Program-made: the position numbers and the translations under genes | In this document: positions 18,834 to 28,296 of the stretch, in pieces | Layout of the letters: every line of letters begins with the position of its first letter | Position numbering within the stretch: the first letter of the stretch is position 1 | NCBI GenBank assembly: GCA_963816535.1 | Contig: CAWFKW010000002.1 | Coordinates: forward strand, 85,451 to 149,450 | Length of the DNA stretch: 64,000 nucleotides | Direction of reading: 5' to 3' | Source: CAWFKW01 sp963816535 | Lineage (GTDB): Bacteria; Bacteroidota; Ignavibacteria; Tepidaquicellales; OLB5 | The notes under the pieces: generated by a model | Told to the model about the DNA's origin: nothing | Databases searched by the model: none | Seen by the model: only the letters and a program-made list of their open reading frames with translations

Positions 18834-19901
18834 ATGAAGATTCAGCGTTTTGTATTTCCTTCCGCATTTTTTACGTCGTTCGTAATTTTCCTTGCGCTTT
18901 ATCTTACGTTCTGGACAAGAATTTACCGCAATTCGGGCGAGGATGCTGTCGTAAAAATAGTCAAAGGAGATAACCTGAGAACGGTTGCGGCAAAGCTGGA
19001 ATCGAGCCAGGTTATCTTCAATAAGTACCTGTTCATAATAGCCGGGAAACTAATGGGCTACCAGGAAGAGATAATTCCGGGCGAATACAGGTTCAACAAC
19101 GGGCTTACAAGCCTGAGTATTCTGAAGACAATAACTGACGGCAGCGTTGTAAGAACTTACAATATCACTATTCCGGAAGGAATGAATGTGCGGCAAACCG
19201 GCAGGCTTCTTCAGCGGCTATATGGATTAGATTCGGCGAGGTTTGTGAGAGAAACATACAACGATAGCCTTATTGGCCTTCTCGGGGTGAAAGCAGAGAA
19301 TCTTGAGGGGTTCCTTTACCCCGATACATACCAGATATCATACAGCGCCAACTCAAACAAAGAGCAGGAAGTAGTAAGAGTTATGGCGGCCGAATTCAGA
19401 AGAAAGATAAACCCTGAAATGAAAGATGAAATGAAAAAGAGAAATATATCGCTTAAAGAACTTATTACCATGGCGTCAATTATTGAGGGTGAAACCAGGT
19501 ATGAACCCGAGAAAAAAACGATTGCCGGAGTTTATTATAACAGGCTGAAAAAGAGAATGAAGCTTGAAGCGGACCCAACTGTTCAGTTTGCGCTGCCGAA
19601 CGGGCCAAAGAGACAATTGCTTTACAGCGACTTAAAATATCCATCGCCATATAATACATACCTCAACAGGGGCCTGCCTCCTGGGCCGATAAACAGCCCG
19701 GGCCTTGGTTCAATAATGGCTGCGCTGTACCCGGAAGATAATAATTACATTTACTTCGTTGCTAAAGGTGACGGTTCACACCGCTTTGCGGAAAACTACG
19801 AACAGCATAAGAAAAATATAGCCCAATATAAAAAATACCTGGAAGATAAGAAAGAACAGGAAGAGCAGAAAACGCAGGAAGAAAAGAAAAATCATGATTG
19901 A
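18834..19901 (+). CDS. mltG: Endolytic murein transglycosylase MltG
   Basis: 355 residues from the ATG at 18834. One N-terminal membrane helix (about 8-28), a LysM-like region (VKGDNLRTVAAKL), then the YceG catalytic domain. ITMASIIEGETRYEPEK contains the catalytic Glu at residue 218, and VYYNRLKKRMKLEADPTVQ and YNTYLNRGLPPGPINSPG are family signatures. It cuts nascent peptidoglycan strands near the membrane and sets glycan chain length. The tail of about 30 residues is Lys/Glu/Gln-rich. Its stop overlaps the next gene by 8 bases. Confidence 0.96.
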   Translation: MKIQRFVFPSAFFTSFVIFLALYLTFWTRIYRNSGEDAVVKIVKGDNLRTVAAKLESSQVIFNKYLFIIAGKLMGYQEEIIPGEYRFNNGLTSLSILKTITDGSVVRTYNITIPEGMNVRQTGRLLQRLYGLDSARFVRETYNDSLIGLLGVKAENLEGFLYPDTYQISYSANSNKEQEVVRVMAAEFRRKINPEMKDEMKKRNISLKELITMASIIEGETRYEPEKKTIAGVYYNRLKKRMKLEADPTVQFALPNGPKRQLLYSDLKYPSPYNTYLNRGLPPGPINSPGLGSIMAALYPEDNNYIYFVAKGDGSHRFAENYEQHKKNIAQYKKYLEDKKEQEEQKTQEEKKNHD

Positions 19902-21513
19902 TGTAAGAAAGGTCAGGACAATCGGGAAGCTTTTGCTGAAGCTCGAAACAAGGAACCGCGCGGGCTCGGAAAAGAAGATATTATTCCTGTTTATTTCTTA
20001 CCTCATACCCGGATGTTTTTTGCCCTTCATGCTTGCAAGGCAAAATGTCGACCCGACAGGATTTGAATATACATTTCTCACATATCTTTTCTACACCCTG
20101 ATAATTTCTTTTACGGTCTCAAGCGAGCTTGATAACCTTATCGTATCCCAAAACGAAACGGATATTTTCAGCGCGCTGCCTGTAGATAGCGGGCTCCTTG
20201 CCGGGGCAAAATCATACATGCTGAACAGGTATATCTTCATGCTTGTTATTCCGCTGTTCGGGCCGGGCGCAGTATTTTATTACAGGATGATGAATTCGGT
20301 CCCCCGCGCAATCATGTACTTCGCCGCAGGTTACATGCTGTGTATGTTTACAATTAATTCGGCTCTGCTTGTATACAGCATAGCGCTAAGGGTCCTCAAA
20401 ACAAAACGGTTAAGCGTTTATACTCTCGCATTCCAGGTGATACTGATATTCCTGTTAATAATCGGTTACCAGTTCGTTTCATACGGAATATCGGGCCGGC
20501 AGCCGGCGGGTTCGGTAAATTACCTCCAGATCATTCAGAAGAACAGCATGATAGATCTGTTCCCGCAGTCATGGTACGCTTTTCTGTCGTCAAGGGTGCA
20601 GTACGAGTTCGGCATTTCATTGCTTCTGAAAATAGCTCTGCCTTTCTTTATTTTTTATCTTAGCTACCTTAGCCTGAAAATGTACCTTGAAGAGAACCTG
20701 GGCCGTATAAAGGAAAAGATATTTTATGCAGACTATTCTGCGGGAGCCGGGGCAGAGATTGAAAGCAAATCGCCGGCCGCGGGTTTGATCGCGCTAATTG
20801 AATCGGTTTACCTCCGAAACAGTTCGGAACGCTCTTCATTCGCGCTGCTGAAGAGCATGTTTTCTCATGATAAAGCTATGAAGCTGAACATTATCCCAAT
20901 GATAGTCATACCCGCAGGCTTAACCATTTTCGCGCTTGTAACTAACCAGCTCACACCCCCGTTCGACCCGGGGTATTTCATAATAAAACCGGTGTTCCAT
21001 ATCTCTATCATGATCTCAGCTTTCGTTGTTTTGAACACATCAGTTCTTGGGGTGAAAATAAGCTCCCACCCGGGCGCTTCGTGGGTATATGATTCTTACC
21101 CGGTTGGACGTAAAAAAAGATTCAAAAACGGAATAAGAAAATTTTTCTCCGTTTACCTGATTCTTCCATTATGCACAATTCTCGGCATACTTTTCTCGTT
21201 CAAAATGCCTGTATGGCAGGCGGCTCTGGATTGCCTTTTCATTTTCGCTTCCGCAAATCTGTACAACTCGCTTTTTAATCTGTTCACGCGGGCGCTGCCT
21301 TTCACAAAGGAAAACACGCTGATCAATTCGGCGCAGAGAATAACAGGGATGCTGTATCCCATAGCATTTGGAACAGGGATCGTATTCATTCAGCTTTATG
21401 TTTACAACAGCGTGTTTCACACTGTTTTAGCGATAATCGGCTTGTTCACAATCAGTTTCTGGATAAATTACTTCGGATTTGTGCGTACAAAAAGAACAGA
21501 AAGTCCGGCCTAA
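19894..21513 (+). CDS. ABC-2-like multispanning permease
   Basis: 539 residues with about 12 hydrophobic segments in two blocks (30-270 and 330-535), separated by a soluble stretch. SSELDNLIVSQNETDIFSALPV resembles the coupling region of large ABC-2 exporter permeases, which lie beside a separate ATPase. No ATPase gene is present next to it here. It overlaps mltG and is presumably co-transcribed, which hints at a cell-envelope role. Family assignment is tentative. Confidence 0.7.
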   Translation: MIDVRKVRTIGKLLLKLETRNRAGSEKKILFLFISYLIPGCFLPFMLARQNVDPTGFEYTFLTYLFYTLIISFTVSSELDNLIVSQNETDIFSALPVDSGLLAGAKSYMLNRYIFMLVIPLFGPGAVFYYRMMNSVPRAIMYFAAGYMLCMFTINSALLVYSIALRVLKTKRLSVYTLAFQVILIFLLIIGYQFVSYGISGRQPAGSVNYLQIIQKNSMIDLFPQSWYAFLSSRVQYEFGISLLLKIALPFFIFYLSYLSLKMYLEENLGRIKEKIFYADYSAGAGAEIESKSPAAGLIALIESVYLRNSSERSSFALLKSMFSHDKAMKLNIIPMIVIPAGLTIFALVTNQLTPPFDPGYFIIKPVFHISIMISAFVVLNTSVLGVKISSHPGASWVYDSYPVGRKKRFKNGIRKFFSVYLILPLCTILGILFSFKMPVWQAALDCLFIFASANLYNSLFNLFTRALPFTKENTLINSAQRITGMLYPIAFGTGIVFIQLYVYNSVFHTVLAIIGLFTISFWINYFGFVRTKRTESPA

Positions 21514-21584
21514 CGCCTTACGCTAAGCATCTTAAAATATTTTTTGCCATATTTATTTATCCAAAACAACCAAAGGGCAAAAAA

Positions 21585-24284
21585 ATGAAGAAGACAGTTA
21601 TCACTTTCTTTTCACTGCTGCTGTTTACATGTAACTCATACTCCCAGCTTGACGACATTTTAAAGAAAATTCCCGGCGTTGGCGACGTATTCGAGGAAGC
21701 CGTCAGCACCAGCATTAAAGACGCCTATCCAAGCGCATACTGGTTAAGCGGATTGGATAAGCAACTGAACGTGGACCAGGATGAATCATTCAGTCCAAAC
21801 CTCAGTCCCGGATATTATAAATTCAGGTTCAATACATTTTGTCTTCACGCCGGAGCCTACGCGCCAACCGAAGGGGCAGGCTACCTGGTTGCACCTCTTA
21901 AAGGCACGAAAGCAAACCTGATAAAAAGCATCCTGGGCCGGTACCCCGACCACCCGGATATTGACCAGAAAGATGTTCAGCTTCTTGTTTGGGGCATCGA
22001 GGCCAATCAGAAGTTCAGCGCCTACCCCGTTGATTTCCAGGCGCGCGTTCAGCCGCTGCTTAACGCAGAAGATATTGCCCAGATGGAAGTGGATGTAAAA
22101 CAAATAGCGTTCGACCTTCTCCCGCAGGACGCCAAAGATGCATTAAATCTCTACGGGAATTTGCGCGGAAAGCTGAGCGACGCATCGGCAACTTATGAAG
22201 ATGTGGAGCAGCTCGCAGTCAAAACCGGAATAGCTCCTGTTGGAAAAGGAAGTAAAAATATAAGCGCGGGAACATGGACCTCGCTGGGGGACGGCGTTTA
22301 TATGAGATGTTTCCCCGAAGGATATAAAAAGTCAAATGTCGAAATCTATATCCCCGCCGATGTAAATATACAAAAGGATAATAGCGGCAACATAACCGCT
22401 CTGAATGACGGATCATACAGTATAAACTTCAATTATGACCCGGGCGCTACAAAATTCAAAAATGCGGTTATTAAAAATATCTCGACCAATGAAGAAATAA
22501 CCATTGATAATACCTTAACCGACGACGCATCCTTAAAAAAAGACTCGGACGATTTCATAAAATTTGTAAAGAAGTCTTTCGGCAAGAAGAAATCCGGACG
22601 TCTCACAGGAGAATCGCTGGCCACGCTCACAAAATTAAAGACAATTGAATCGGAACTGAACGCAGCGCCGGATAAATCCGGCCTCAATGGCAACGCATAC
22701 TCTGTATCGGTTAACGCTCTTGATAAATTCGTAAGCGATATAGAAACCGGAAACAAGAAAGGCGGCAACAGCAGCCGGAATGTAGGCTTAAGCAACATTA
22801 ACGGGCTGGTTTTCGCGCCGGCTAATACTTCAAATCAGCGTCTGGGAAACGGCGGACCTGAAGGCGGAGATGGCGGTCCCAAAAAACCGCCAAAAAAGAA
22901 CGATTGCAACGTTACCGTATCGCTTTCGCAGGTCAATGAAGCCGATCTGCCCGAACCAAACCGCGTTTATACTGTAATAGCTACTATAACTATCGACGGC
23001 TCCGACGATAACTGCACAGCGCAGGAAATTGATTTTACCCTGTTTGACGTAAGTAAAGAAAGAGGGAGATGTTTGAACGACATGGAACAATTTGACGATG
23101 TGGACGAAGATCTTCAGATGTCTCAAAGCTTCAACCAGGATTATGAAATAACCAAATTAACAGCGAAGAAAACGCTTTCCGGAAAATCGCAAACACAGAC
23201 CATCAACATAGACTGCAGGGATTGGGGCGCATACGGCAAACTTAAGGCATCTGTTTTGGTCGGCGGAAGCTGGTATGAGGCGGAAGGGGACGGAACTCCT
23301 GATAAGTATGTATCCATTCCAATAGATTATAACAACAATCACATTGCCGATTATTGGGAAAAACAAAATAACGTTTACGGCAAGCCCGCAGATTGGGATG
23401 AGGACCCGAATCCCACAGGACAAGCCAAAACAGGCGACGGCATGACCAACTACGAAGAATACCGCGGCTTCTTTGTATCAGATGGCTCAGGCGGGAAAGA
23501 ACATCAAAGAATGGACCCGAATCAAAAAGAGATCTTCGTGCTGGATGACGACCAGATATTCGATATCTCGTCGTGGAAAGCTGCGACCGGAATTAAGGCA
23601 TACTGGCTGACCAAGGATATGGTATATGGCGATAAAGCCGGAGACGATAACAATCAGAATTACAGGTGGGTAAATTTTTGCAGGGGAAATGCGCAGGGAT
23701 TGAAATATGCAGTGCACCTTGTTAAGGTGACAGGGATGTCTGACCCTTACGGCAAGCACCAGGAACCCTTCGTCTTTGGATACAACGACCCGGGTTACGG
23801 GCCGCCGAAATATGCAACCCGAACTGTGATCTTCCCCGACAGGATAAGAAACTGGATGGTGATTGAGGCAGATACGCTCGATAATCTCCTGAAGAAATTT
23901 CCAAACGGGTTCGCAATTGGAAAAGACGTATATACTAAAAAAGAAGTTCAGGATTTGATCAACCAGATAAGAACGCCGGCAAAGCTTGATGTGCTTGTCG
24001 ATTTTTGGCAAAACCTCTGCGTTCTTCATGAAGTGGGGCACGCCTGCGACGCCCATCATCACGGGGGCGGCGACCCGAATAAAACGGGCGTGGGGGATCC
24101 GCTTTGCCCGATGCTTTACAGGAGCGAATTCACGCTGGTTAAGCTGGATAAAAAGATGCTTGGGCAGATAATGAAATTAGTCGAGAAAGACGGGGTTACG
24201 CCGATCGTTTCATATACCGGTTGGAGATTCTGCAAGAAGAATGATAATTGCTGGGGACAATTGAACGTGAATGACCGGTATTAG
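21585..24284 (+). CDS. Large secreted metzincin-like protein
   Basis: 899 residues with a signal peptide (MKKTVITFFSLLLFTCNSYS). Residues about 430-445 are a Gly/Pro/Lys linker (GGPEGGDGGPKKPPKK). After it come an Ig-like beta domain and a region with calcium-type acidic loops (DYNNNHIADYW, DWDEDPNPTGQAKTGDGMTN). Near the C-terminus HEVGHACDAHHH gives a zinc site: His815, Glu816, His819 and His825, with Asp in place of the usual Gly at the eighth position. CPMLYRS about 18 residues later has the place and look of a Met-turn (Met843). No type IX tail is seen. A zinc peptidase is likely, but no named family was recognised. Confidence 0.75.
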   Translation: MKKTVITFFSLLLFTCNSYSQLDDILKKIPGVGDVFEEAVSTSIKDAYPSAYWLSGLDKQLNVDQDESFSPNLSPGYYKFRFNTFCLHAGAYAPTEGAGYLVAPLKGTKANLIKSILGRYPDHPDIDQKDVQLLVWGIEANQKFSAYPVDFQARVQPLLNAEDIAQMEVDVKQIAFDLLPQDAKDALNLYGNLRGKLSDASATYEDVEQLAVKTGIAPVGKGSKNISAGTWTSLGDGVYMRCFPEGYKKSNVEIYIPADVNIQKDNSGNITALNDGSYSINFNYDPGATKFKNAVIKNISTNEEITIDNTLTDDASLKKDSDDFIKFVKKSFGKKKSGRLTGESLATLTKLKTIESELNAAPDKSGLNGNAYSVSVNALDKFVSDIETGNKKGGNSSRNVGLSNINGLVFAPANTSNQRLGNGGPEGGDGGPKKPPKKNDCNVTVSLSQVNEADLPEPNRVYTVIATITIDGSDDNCTAQEIDFTLFDVSKERGRCLNDMEQFDDVDEDLQMSQSFNQDYEITKLTAKKTLSGKSQTQTINIDCRDWGAYGKLKASVLVGGSWYEAEGDGTPDKYVSIPIDYNNNHIADYWEKQNNVYGKPADWDEDPNPTGQAKTGDGMTNYEEYRGFFVSDGSGGKEHQRMDPNQKEIFVLDDDQIFDISSWKAATGIKAYWLTKDMVYGDKAGDDNNQNYRWVNFCRGNAQGLKYAVHLVKVTGMSDPYGKHQEPFVFGYNDPGYGPPKYATRTVIFPDRIRNWMVIEADTLDNLLKKFPNGFAIGKDVYTKKEVQDLINQIRTPAKLDVLVDFWQNLCVLHEVGHACDAHHHGGGDPNKTGVGDPLCPMLYRSEFTLVKLDKKMLGQIMKLVEKDGVTPIVSYTGWRFCKKNDNCWGQLNVNDRY

Positions 24285-24301
24285 AAAATGTGAGCGGTAG
24301 A

Positions 24302-25480
24302 TTAAATTGTGAACGGAGTTTCTATGCCGTAGAACTTCTTCAGAAGTTCATAAACGAGGTAGCTTGAGTCGCCGAACCCGTATGTGTAGTTATATTTTGA
24401 GCGGTGCGTTTCGCGGTAATGAACGGCTTCTGTCAGGAATGATGAAACCGCGCTCCGGTCAAAAGGCAGGAGCTTTGCATTCTTTTTGAGAACTTCAGGG
24501 CGCTCGGTGGTTTTCCTAAGTACGCCGCAAGGGACATTAAAAAATAGCGATTCTTCCTGCAGTCCGCCTGAGTCGGTCAGAATAGACCCGGCGTTTTTCA
24601 CATATCCCAGCATCTCGAAATAATCATGAATTGCATTCATAATAACCAGTTTGCTGTGCCCGTTATGATTCAATACAGTATCAAAGCTCTTCTGAATAAG
24701 CGGGTTGGGATGCATCAGGTGAAGAATTTTAGTATACGAAGGCTGTTCGTCCATTATTGTGTTAAGTATCTTTGCATAATCGGTAACGTTGTTCCAGTTT
24801 TCGCGCCTGTGCAAAGTGCTCAGAATATAGTTGCTCTGTCCGGGTTCTTTTATCTTCTTTTCTTTAATTAGTGTAAAGATAGCGTCGTTAATAGTATTGC
24901 CTATCACATATACATTTTCGCCTTTAATGCCTTCGTTCACAAGGTTGTCCCGGTTTATTCCTTTAGGGGCGAAATGAATGGTCGCTGTTCTCGCAATCGA
25001 CTCCCGCATAAATTCCTCCGGGAACGGATTCATTCTGTCAAGTGTGCGCAGGCCCGCTTCAAGGTGAAACACGGGTATTTGGTTCAGAAAGCCCCACAGC
25101 GCTCCCGCGAACGCGGAAGCTGTATCGCCCTGTACAATAATACCATGGATATTTGATTTCTTTATGGGAGAATTCTCAGAGAATTTTTTGTTAAAATCGT
25201 TCAACAAATGCGCAATCAGCTGGTTAAGGTCGCTGGTGCGGTTCGGAATTTCGTCGGCAGTGATATCGCAGCTTATGGCAAGGTTTGCCAGCACATCACC
25301 TGAGATCTTTTGCTGAGCAGTATTGTATAGCAGAGGATAGAACTCTGACGACCTTCTCAGGATCCTGTAAAGAACAAAAAGCTTTATAATTTCCGGCCTT
25401 GTGCCAAAAAAGAAGACAATTACCTTCTTGTCTTTAAACTCTTCCGGCGATAGAATTATGTTCAGATTCTCAGCAGCCAA
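24302..25480 (-). CDS. wecB: UDP-N-acetylglucosamine 2-epimerase (non-hydrolysing)
   Basis: 392 residues from a TTG at 25480; no ATG is placed well. VIVFFFGTRPEIIKL near residue 20 is the family start. GIIVQGDTASAFAGALW, HLEAGLRTLDRMNPFPEE, YVIGNTINDAI and ILTDSGGLQEES follow in the right order and contain the substrate-binding Asp, Glu and His positions. It interconverts UDP-GlcNAc and UDP-ManNAc for surface polysaccharide synthesis. The N-terminus is about 15 residues longer than most relatives. It is close to, but separated by a terminator from, the GT2 gene upstream on the same strand. Confidence 0.92.
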   Translation of the reverse strand: MAAENLNIILSPEEFKDKKVIVFFFGTRPEIIKLFVLYRILRRSSEFYPLLYNTAQQKISGDVLANLAISCDITADEIPNRTSDLNQLIAHLLNDFNKKFSENSPIKKSNIHGIIVQGDTASAFAGALWGFLNQIPVFHLEAGLRTLDRMNPFPEEFMRESIARTATIHFAPKGINRDNLVNEGIKGENVYVIGNTINDAIFTLIKEKKIKEPGQSNYILSTLHRRENWNNVTDYAKILNTIMDEQPSYTKILHLMHPNPLIQKSFDTVLNHNGHSKLVIMNAIHDYFEMLGYVKNAGSILTDSGGLQEESLFFNVPCGVLRKTTERPEVLKKNAKLLPFDRSAVSSFLTEAVHYRETHRSKYNYTYGFGDSSYLVYELLKKFYGIETPFTI

Positions 25481-25569
25481 CCGTATAAATTTTGTTCATC
25501 TTCAAAAATAGTCAATATCCGCTTAAATATAAATGATTTTTTGTACCCGCTTAACGGTAGAAAAAATAA

Positions 25570-25601
25570 GGGCAATCAAAAATCTAAGATATTGATTGCC
25601 C
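25570..25601 (-). terminator. Intrinsic terminator after the NfrB-like gene
   Basis: Perfect 10-bp stem GGGCAATCAA / TTGATTGCCC with a 12-base loop. Read on the minus strand it is followed by a T-rich run. It begins 27 bases past the stop of the gene at 25628-26962. Confidence 0.85.
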
Positions 25602-25627
25602 ATAAAATTACATGATATTTTATACTA

Positions 25628-26962
25628 TTAATAGTGGTCCGTTTTTTCCCAAACTACTTTATTTCTCATGCCGACGAAAACTTTCAGCGCGCGGAAAGTG
25701 GCAAAGAAATTTATGAGGTTATCAAAGTTCAGCCTGACCAGGCTGAAGAGCGCGTAACGGAAACCATACCAGCTGTATGTAAAAATAAACCTGTGCGCAA
25801 GGCGCCAAACCATGAGCCCAAAACAGGACCACAGGAAAAACCACAATATGCTGTTTTCCTGCACCACCGAATCAAGCACGTTTATACCCAATCCGAACCC
25901 AAGAAGGTAGAACAGGAACATTGCGAAAACTATATTTGAGAGAAGCACCATGAAGTTGCTGAATATGGTTTTTCTGTCGCGCAGCAGGAAATATTTTGTC
26001 TTAAAATTCCCGGCCCATTTGTGCATTTTCCAGTTCTGAAAGCAAATACCTGCGGTCCACCTGGAACGCTGTTTTACAGCCTGCCAGAAACTGTTTGGGA
26101 AATACTCTCCAGTAGCTATCCTTGAATTTGAATTCCTGTTATCAACTAGAAGGTTAATATAGGAAGTCTTATATCCAAGCTTGAACAGTCTGAGCCCCAT
26201 CTCATAGTCTTCGGTAAGATTGGCTTCGTTGAATACCTGCGGGTAATTAGCCTCTAGATCATGGAATATCCCGCGCTTGAACGCCATTCCGGTTCCTGCA
26301 AACGGAATAAACACCCTTAACGCCTGCCTTACAATCAGGTCTTTGGAGTGAACCTCGGCAAAAGCGTCGCAGTATGTGCGGTGAATAAATCTCCCTTTAT
26401 CGTCTTTGATCGGAACGACCGGGATCTGCACCGCATCGACGCCCTGGTAACACAAAATATAATTGAACAGCTTTAGCGAAAGCGGATGTATGAAATCTTC
26501 CGAGTCATGTATAAGCACTATCTGGAAAGGCCTGTTATTATCCGTTTCAAATCTCTTAATAGAATTATAAACATTGTTCAGGTTATCTGCTTTTGTGGTA
26601 GGGCCGTCATGCGAATTTACGCAAATAACAACCTTGTTGTTCTTCTGGGCTATCCTTTTTACAACTTCCAGCGTCTTGCTATCGTTCGGATATACTCCTA
26701 CGAATATCTGAAAATTTGAATACCTCATTTTGCTCAGGGCATACGTAAGAGTTCTTCCTATAACCTTATATTCTCTCCATGCGCAAATAACTAAAGCAAT
26801 CGGGTTCTCATCTGCAGCGTTAACATCGTCAAGGTTCGGCAGATTCCTGCGATACTTTCGTCTGTTAAACCAGTAAAGAAGATCAACCAGCACATCGTCA
26901 ATTCCGCTCACGACCAGCAGCACAGAGCATACCCAAAGCAATATATAAAATATTTCGTTCAT
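25628..26962 (-). CDS. NfrB-like membrane glycosyltransferase family 2
   Basis: 444 residues. An N-terminal helix (about 5-25), then a GT-A domain starting PIALVICAWREYKVI. The domain has HDSEDFIHPLSLKLFNY as its metal-binding region, NLTEDYEMGLRL as the TED base motif and QRSRWTAG as the QxxRW motif, then three or four C-terminal helices. This is the pattern of processive or membrane-bound GT2 enzymes; the HDSEDF form matches the NfrB group. It likely polymerises or exports a sugar in the inner membrane. Its own promoter region lies in the 299-base gap shared with tsaD. Confidence 0.88.
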   Translation of the reverse strand: MNEIFYILLWVCSVLLVVSGIDDVLVDLLYWFNRRKYRRNLPNLDDVNAADENPIALVICAWREYKVIGRTLTYALSKMRYSNFQIFVGVYPNDSKTLEVVKRIAQKNNKVVICVNSHDGPTTKADNLNNVYNSIKRFETDNNRPFQIVLIHDSEDFIHPLSLKLFNYILCYQGVDAVQIPVVPIKDDKGRFIHRTYCDAFAEVHSKDLIVRQALRVFIPFAGTGMAFKRGIFHDLEANYPQVFNEANLTEDYEMGLRLFKLGYKTSYINLLVDNRNSNSRIATGEYFPNSFWQAVKQRSRWTAGICFQNWKMHKWAGNFKTKYFLLRDRKTIFSNFMVLLSNIVFAMFLFYLLGFGLGINVLDSVVQENSILWFFLWSCFGLMVWRLAHRFIFTYSWYGFRYALFSLVRLNFDNLINFFATFRALKVFVGMRNKVVWEKTDHY

Positions 26963-27261
26963 AAAATGTAAATTTCTGTTTTATTTTATCTTAGCTAAAA
27001 AATCTTGAGTTTTGGGTTTAAGCAACCGTTGCTAACAATTAAGCGAAAACTGGCTACAATCCCAATATACGTATTAAATATTTAATAATTGACTACTTTT
27101 TTGATTCCCTCATCAAAATTAGTATTATCAGCTACTGATTACAATACCGTGTTTTGGTGAATAATAACGACTATAATTACTAATTTAAGTAACAGATGTA
27201 AGTTTTGGATTAATTTTTGCGTAAGAATTGCAAAACCTAACAGAAAATGATATTTTTGTAG
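26963..27261. promoter_or_regulatory. Divergent intergenic region with a possible tsaD promoter
   Basis: AT-rich gap of 299 bases between the minus-strand GT2 gene and tsaD. On the plus strand TATTTTTG (27251-27258) fits the Bacteroidota TAnnTTTG -7 box, with TTG 20 bases upstream (27228-27230). It ends only 3 bases before the tsaD ATG, so transcription would be nearly leaderless. No other structure was seen. Confidence 0.35.
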
Positions 27262-28296
27262 ATGTCCGATATCATACTTGCAATAGAAACTTCGTGCGAC
27301 GAGACCTCCGCTTCGATTTTGAGAAGAAATGAGGTATTATCTAATATAATATCATCGCAGCTTTTTCATTCCAAGTACGGTGGGATAGTACCGGAGCTCG
27401 CTTCCAGGGCGCACATTAAGATAATTGACCGGATCGTTAAAGAAGCATTCATGAATTCAGGAATTTCCCGGGACCAGGTGAAACTTGTAGCGGCAACCCG
27501 GGGACCCGGACTAATAGGGTCATTGCTGGTAGGCTATAATTTTGCAAAAAGTTTTGCTCTGGGGCTTGGCATTCCATTTATTGGCATAAATCATATCGAA
27601 TCTCATCTATACTCATGTTTCATCGGAAAAGAGTCGGCCCCGGCGCCGTTTATTGCGCTGGTAGTTTCAGGCGGGCACACAATATTGTTTCTGGTCAGAG
27701 ATCATTTCAATTACAGGATTCTCGGACAGACGCATGATGACGCAGCCGGGGAAGCGTTTGATAAGGTCGCTAAAATGATGGGGCTTGATTATCCCGGGGG
27801 CCCTCTTATAGATTCGCTCGCAAAATCAGGAGACGAGGATTTTCATAAGTTCCCGGTTTCCCGGATCAGGGAAAATAAATATGATTTTTCGTTCAGCGGC
27901 ATAAAAACATCAGTCCTGTACTTCTTGAAAAAAAATTATCCCAAGCCGGAAGATAAAATTCCGCTAAATGACATTAGCGCATCTTTTCAGAAAGCAATTG
28001 TAAAGAACCTTGTTGATAATACGCTGATGGCGGCCCGTGAATTCGGAGTGAACATCATTGCGGTCTCAGGGGGCGTGTCTGCCAACTCAAGGCTCCGCGA
28101 AGAATTCCAGAAAACCGTCAAAAACGATGTGAAAGTATTTTTCCCGGAACCTGAATATTCTACTGATAATGCCGCAATGATTGGCTATACTGCATATCTT
28201 AAATCGGTATTTTCCGCCGGACTTAGAGAATCGAAATTAATTGACGAACCTGCATTTGCAAGATTCGATTTCGAACAGATAAACAGTTCAATTTAA
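27262..28296 (+). CDS. tsaD: tRNA threonylcarbamoyladenosine synthase subunit TsaD
   Basis: 344 residues, the standard length. AIETSCDETSASI opens the ASKHA ATPase fold. HIESH (His111 and His115) binds the metal. Other signatures are VVSGGHT, AAGEAFDKVAKMMGL, FSFSGIKTSVLYF, AVSGGVSANSRLR and PEYSTDNAAMIG. It works with TsaB and TsaE to place threonylcarbamoyl on A37 of ANN-reading tRNAs. Its stop shares a base with the mgtE start. Confidence 0.98.
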   Translation: MSDIILAIETSCDETSASILRRNEVLSNIISSQLFHSKYGGIVPELASRAHIKIIDRIVKEAFMNSGISRDQVKLVAATRGPGLIGSLLVGYNFAKSFALGLGIPFIGINHIESHLYSCFIGKESAPAPFIALVVSGGHTILFLVRDHFNYRILGQTHDDAAGEAFDKVAKMMGLDYPGGPLIDSLAKSGDEDFHKFPVSRIRENKYDFSFSGIKTSVLYFLKKNYPKPEDKIPLNDISASFQKAIVKNLVDNTLMAAREFGVNIIAVSGGVSANSRLREEFQKTVKNDVKVFFPEPEYSTDNAAMIGYTAYLKSVFSAGLRESKLIDEPAFARFDFEQINSSI

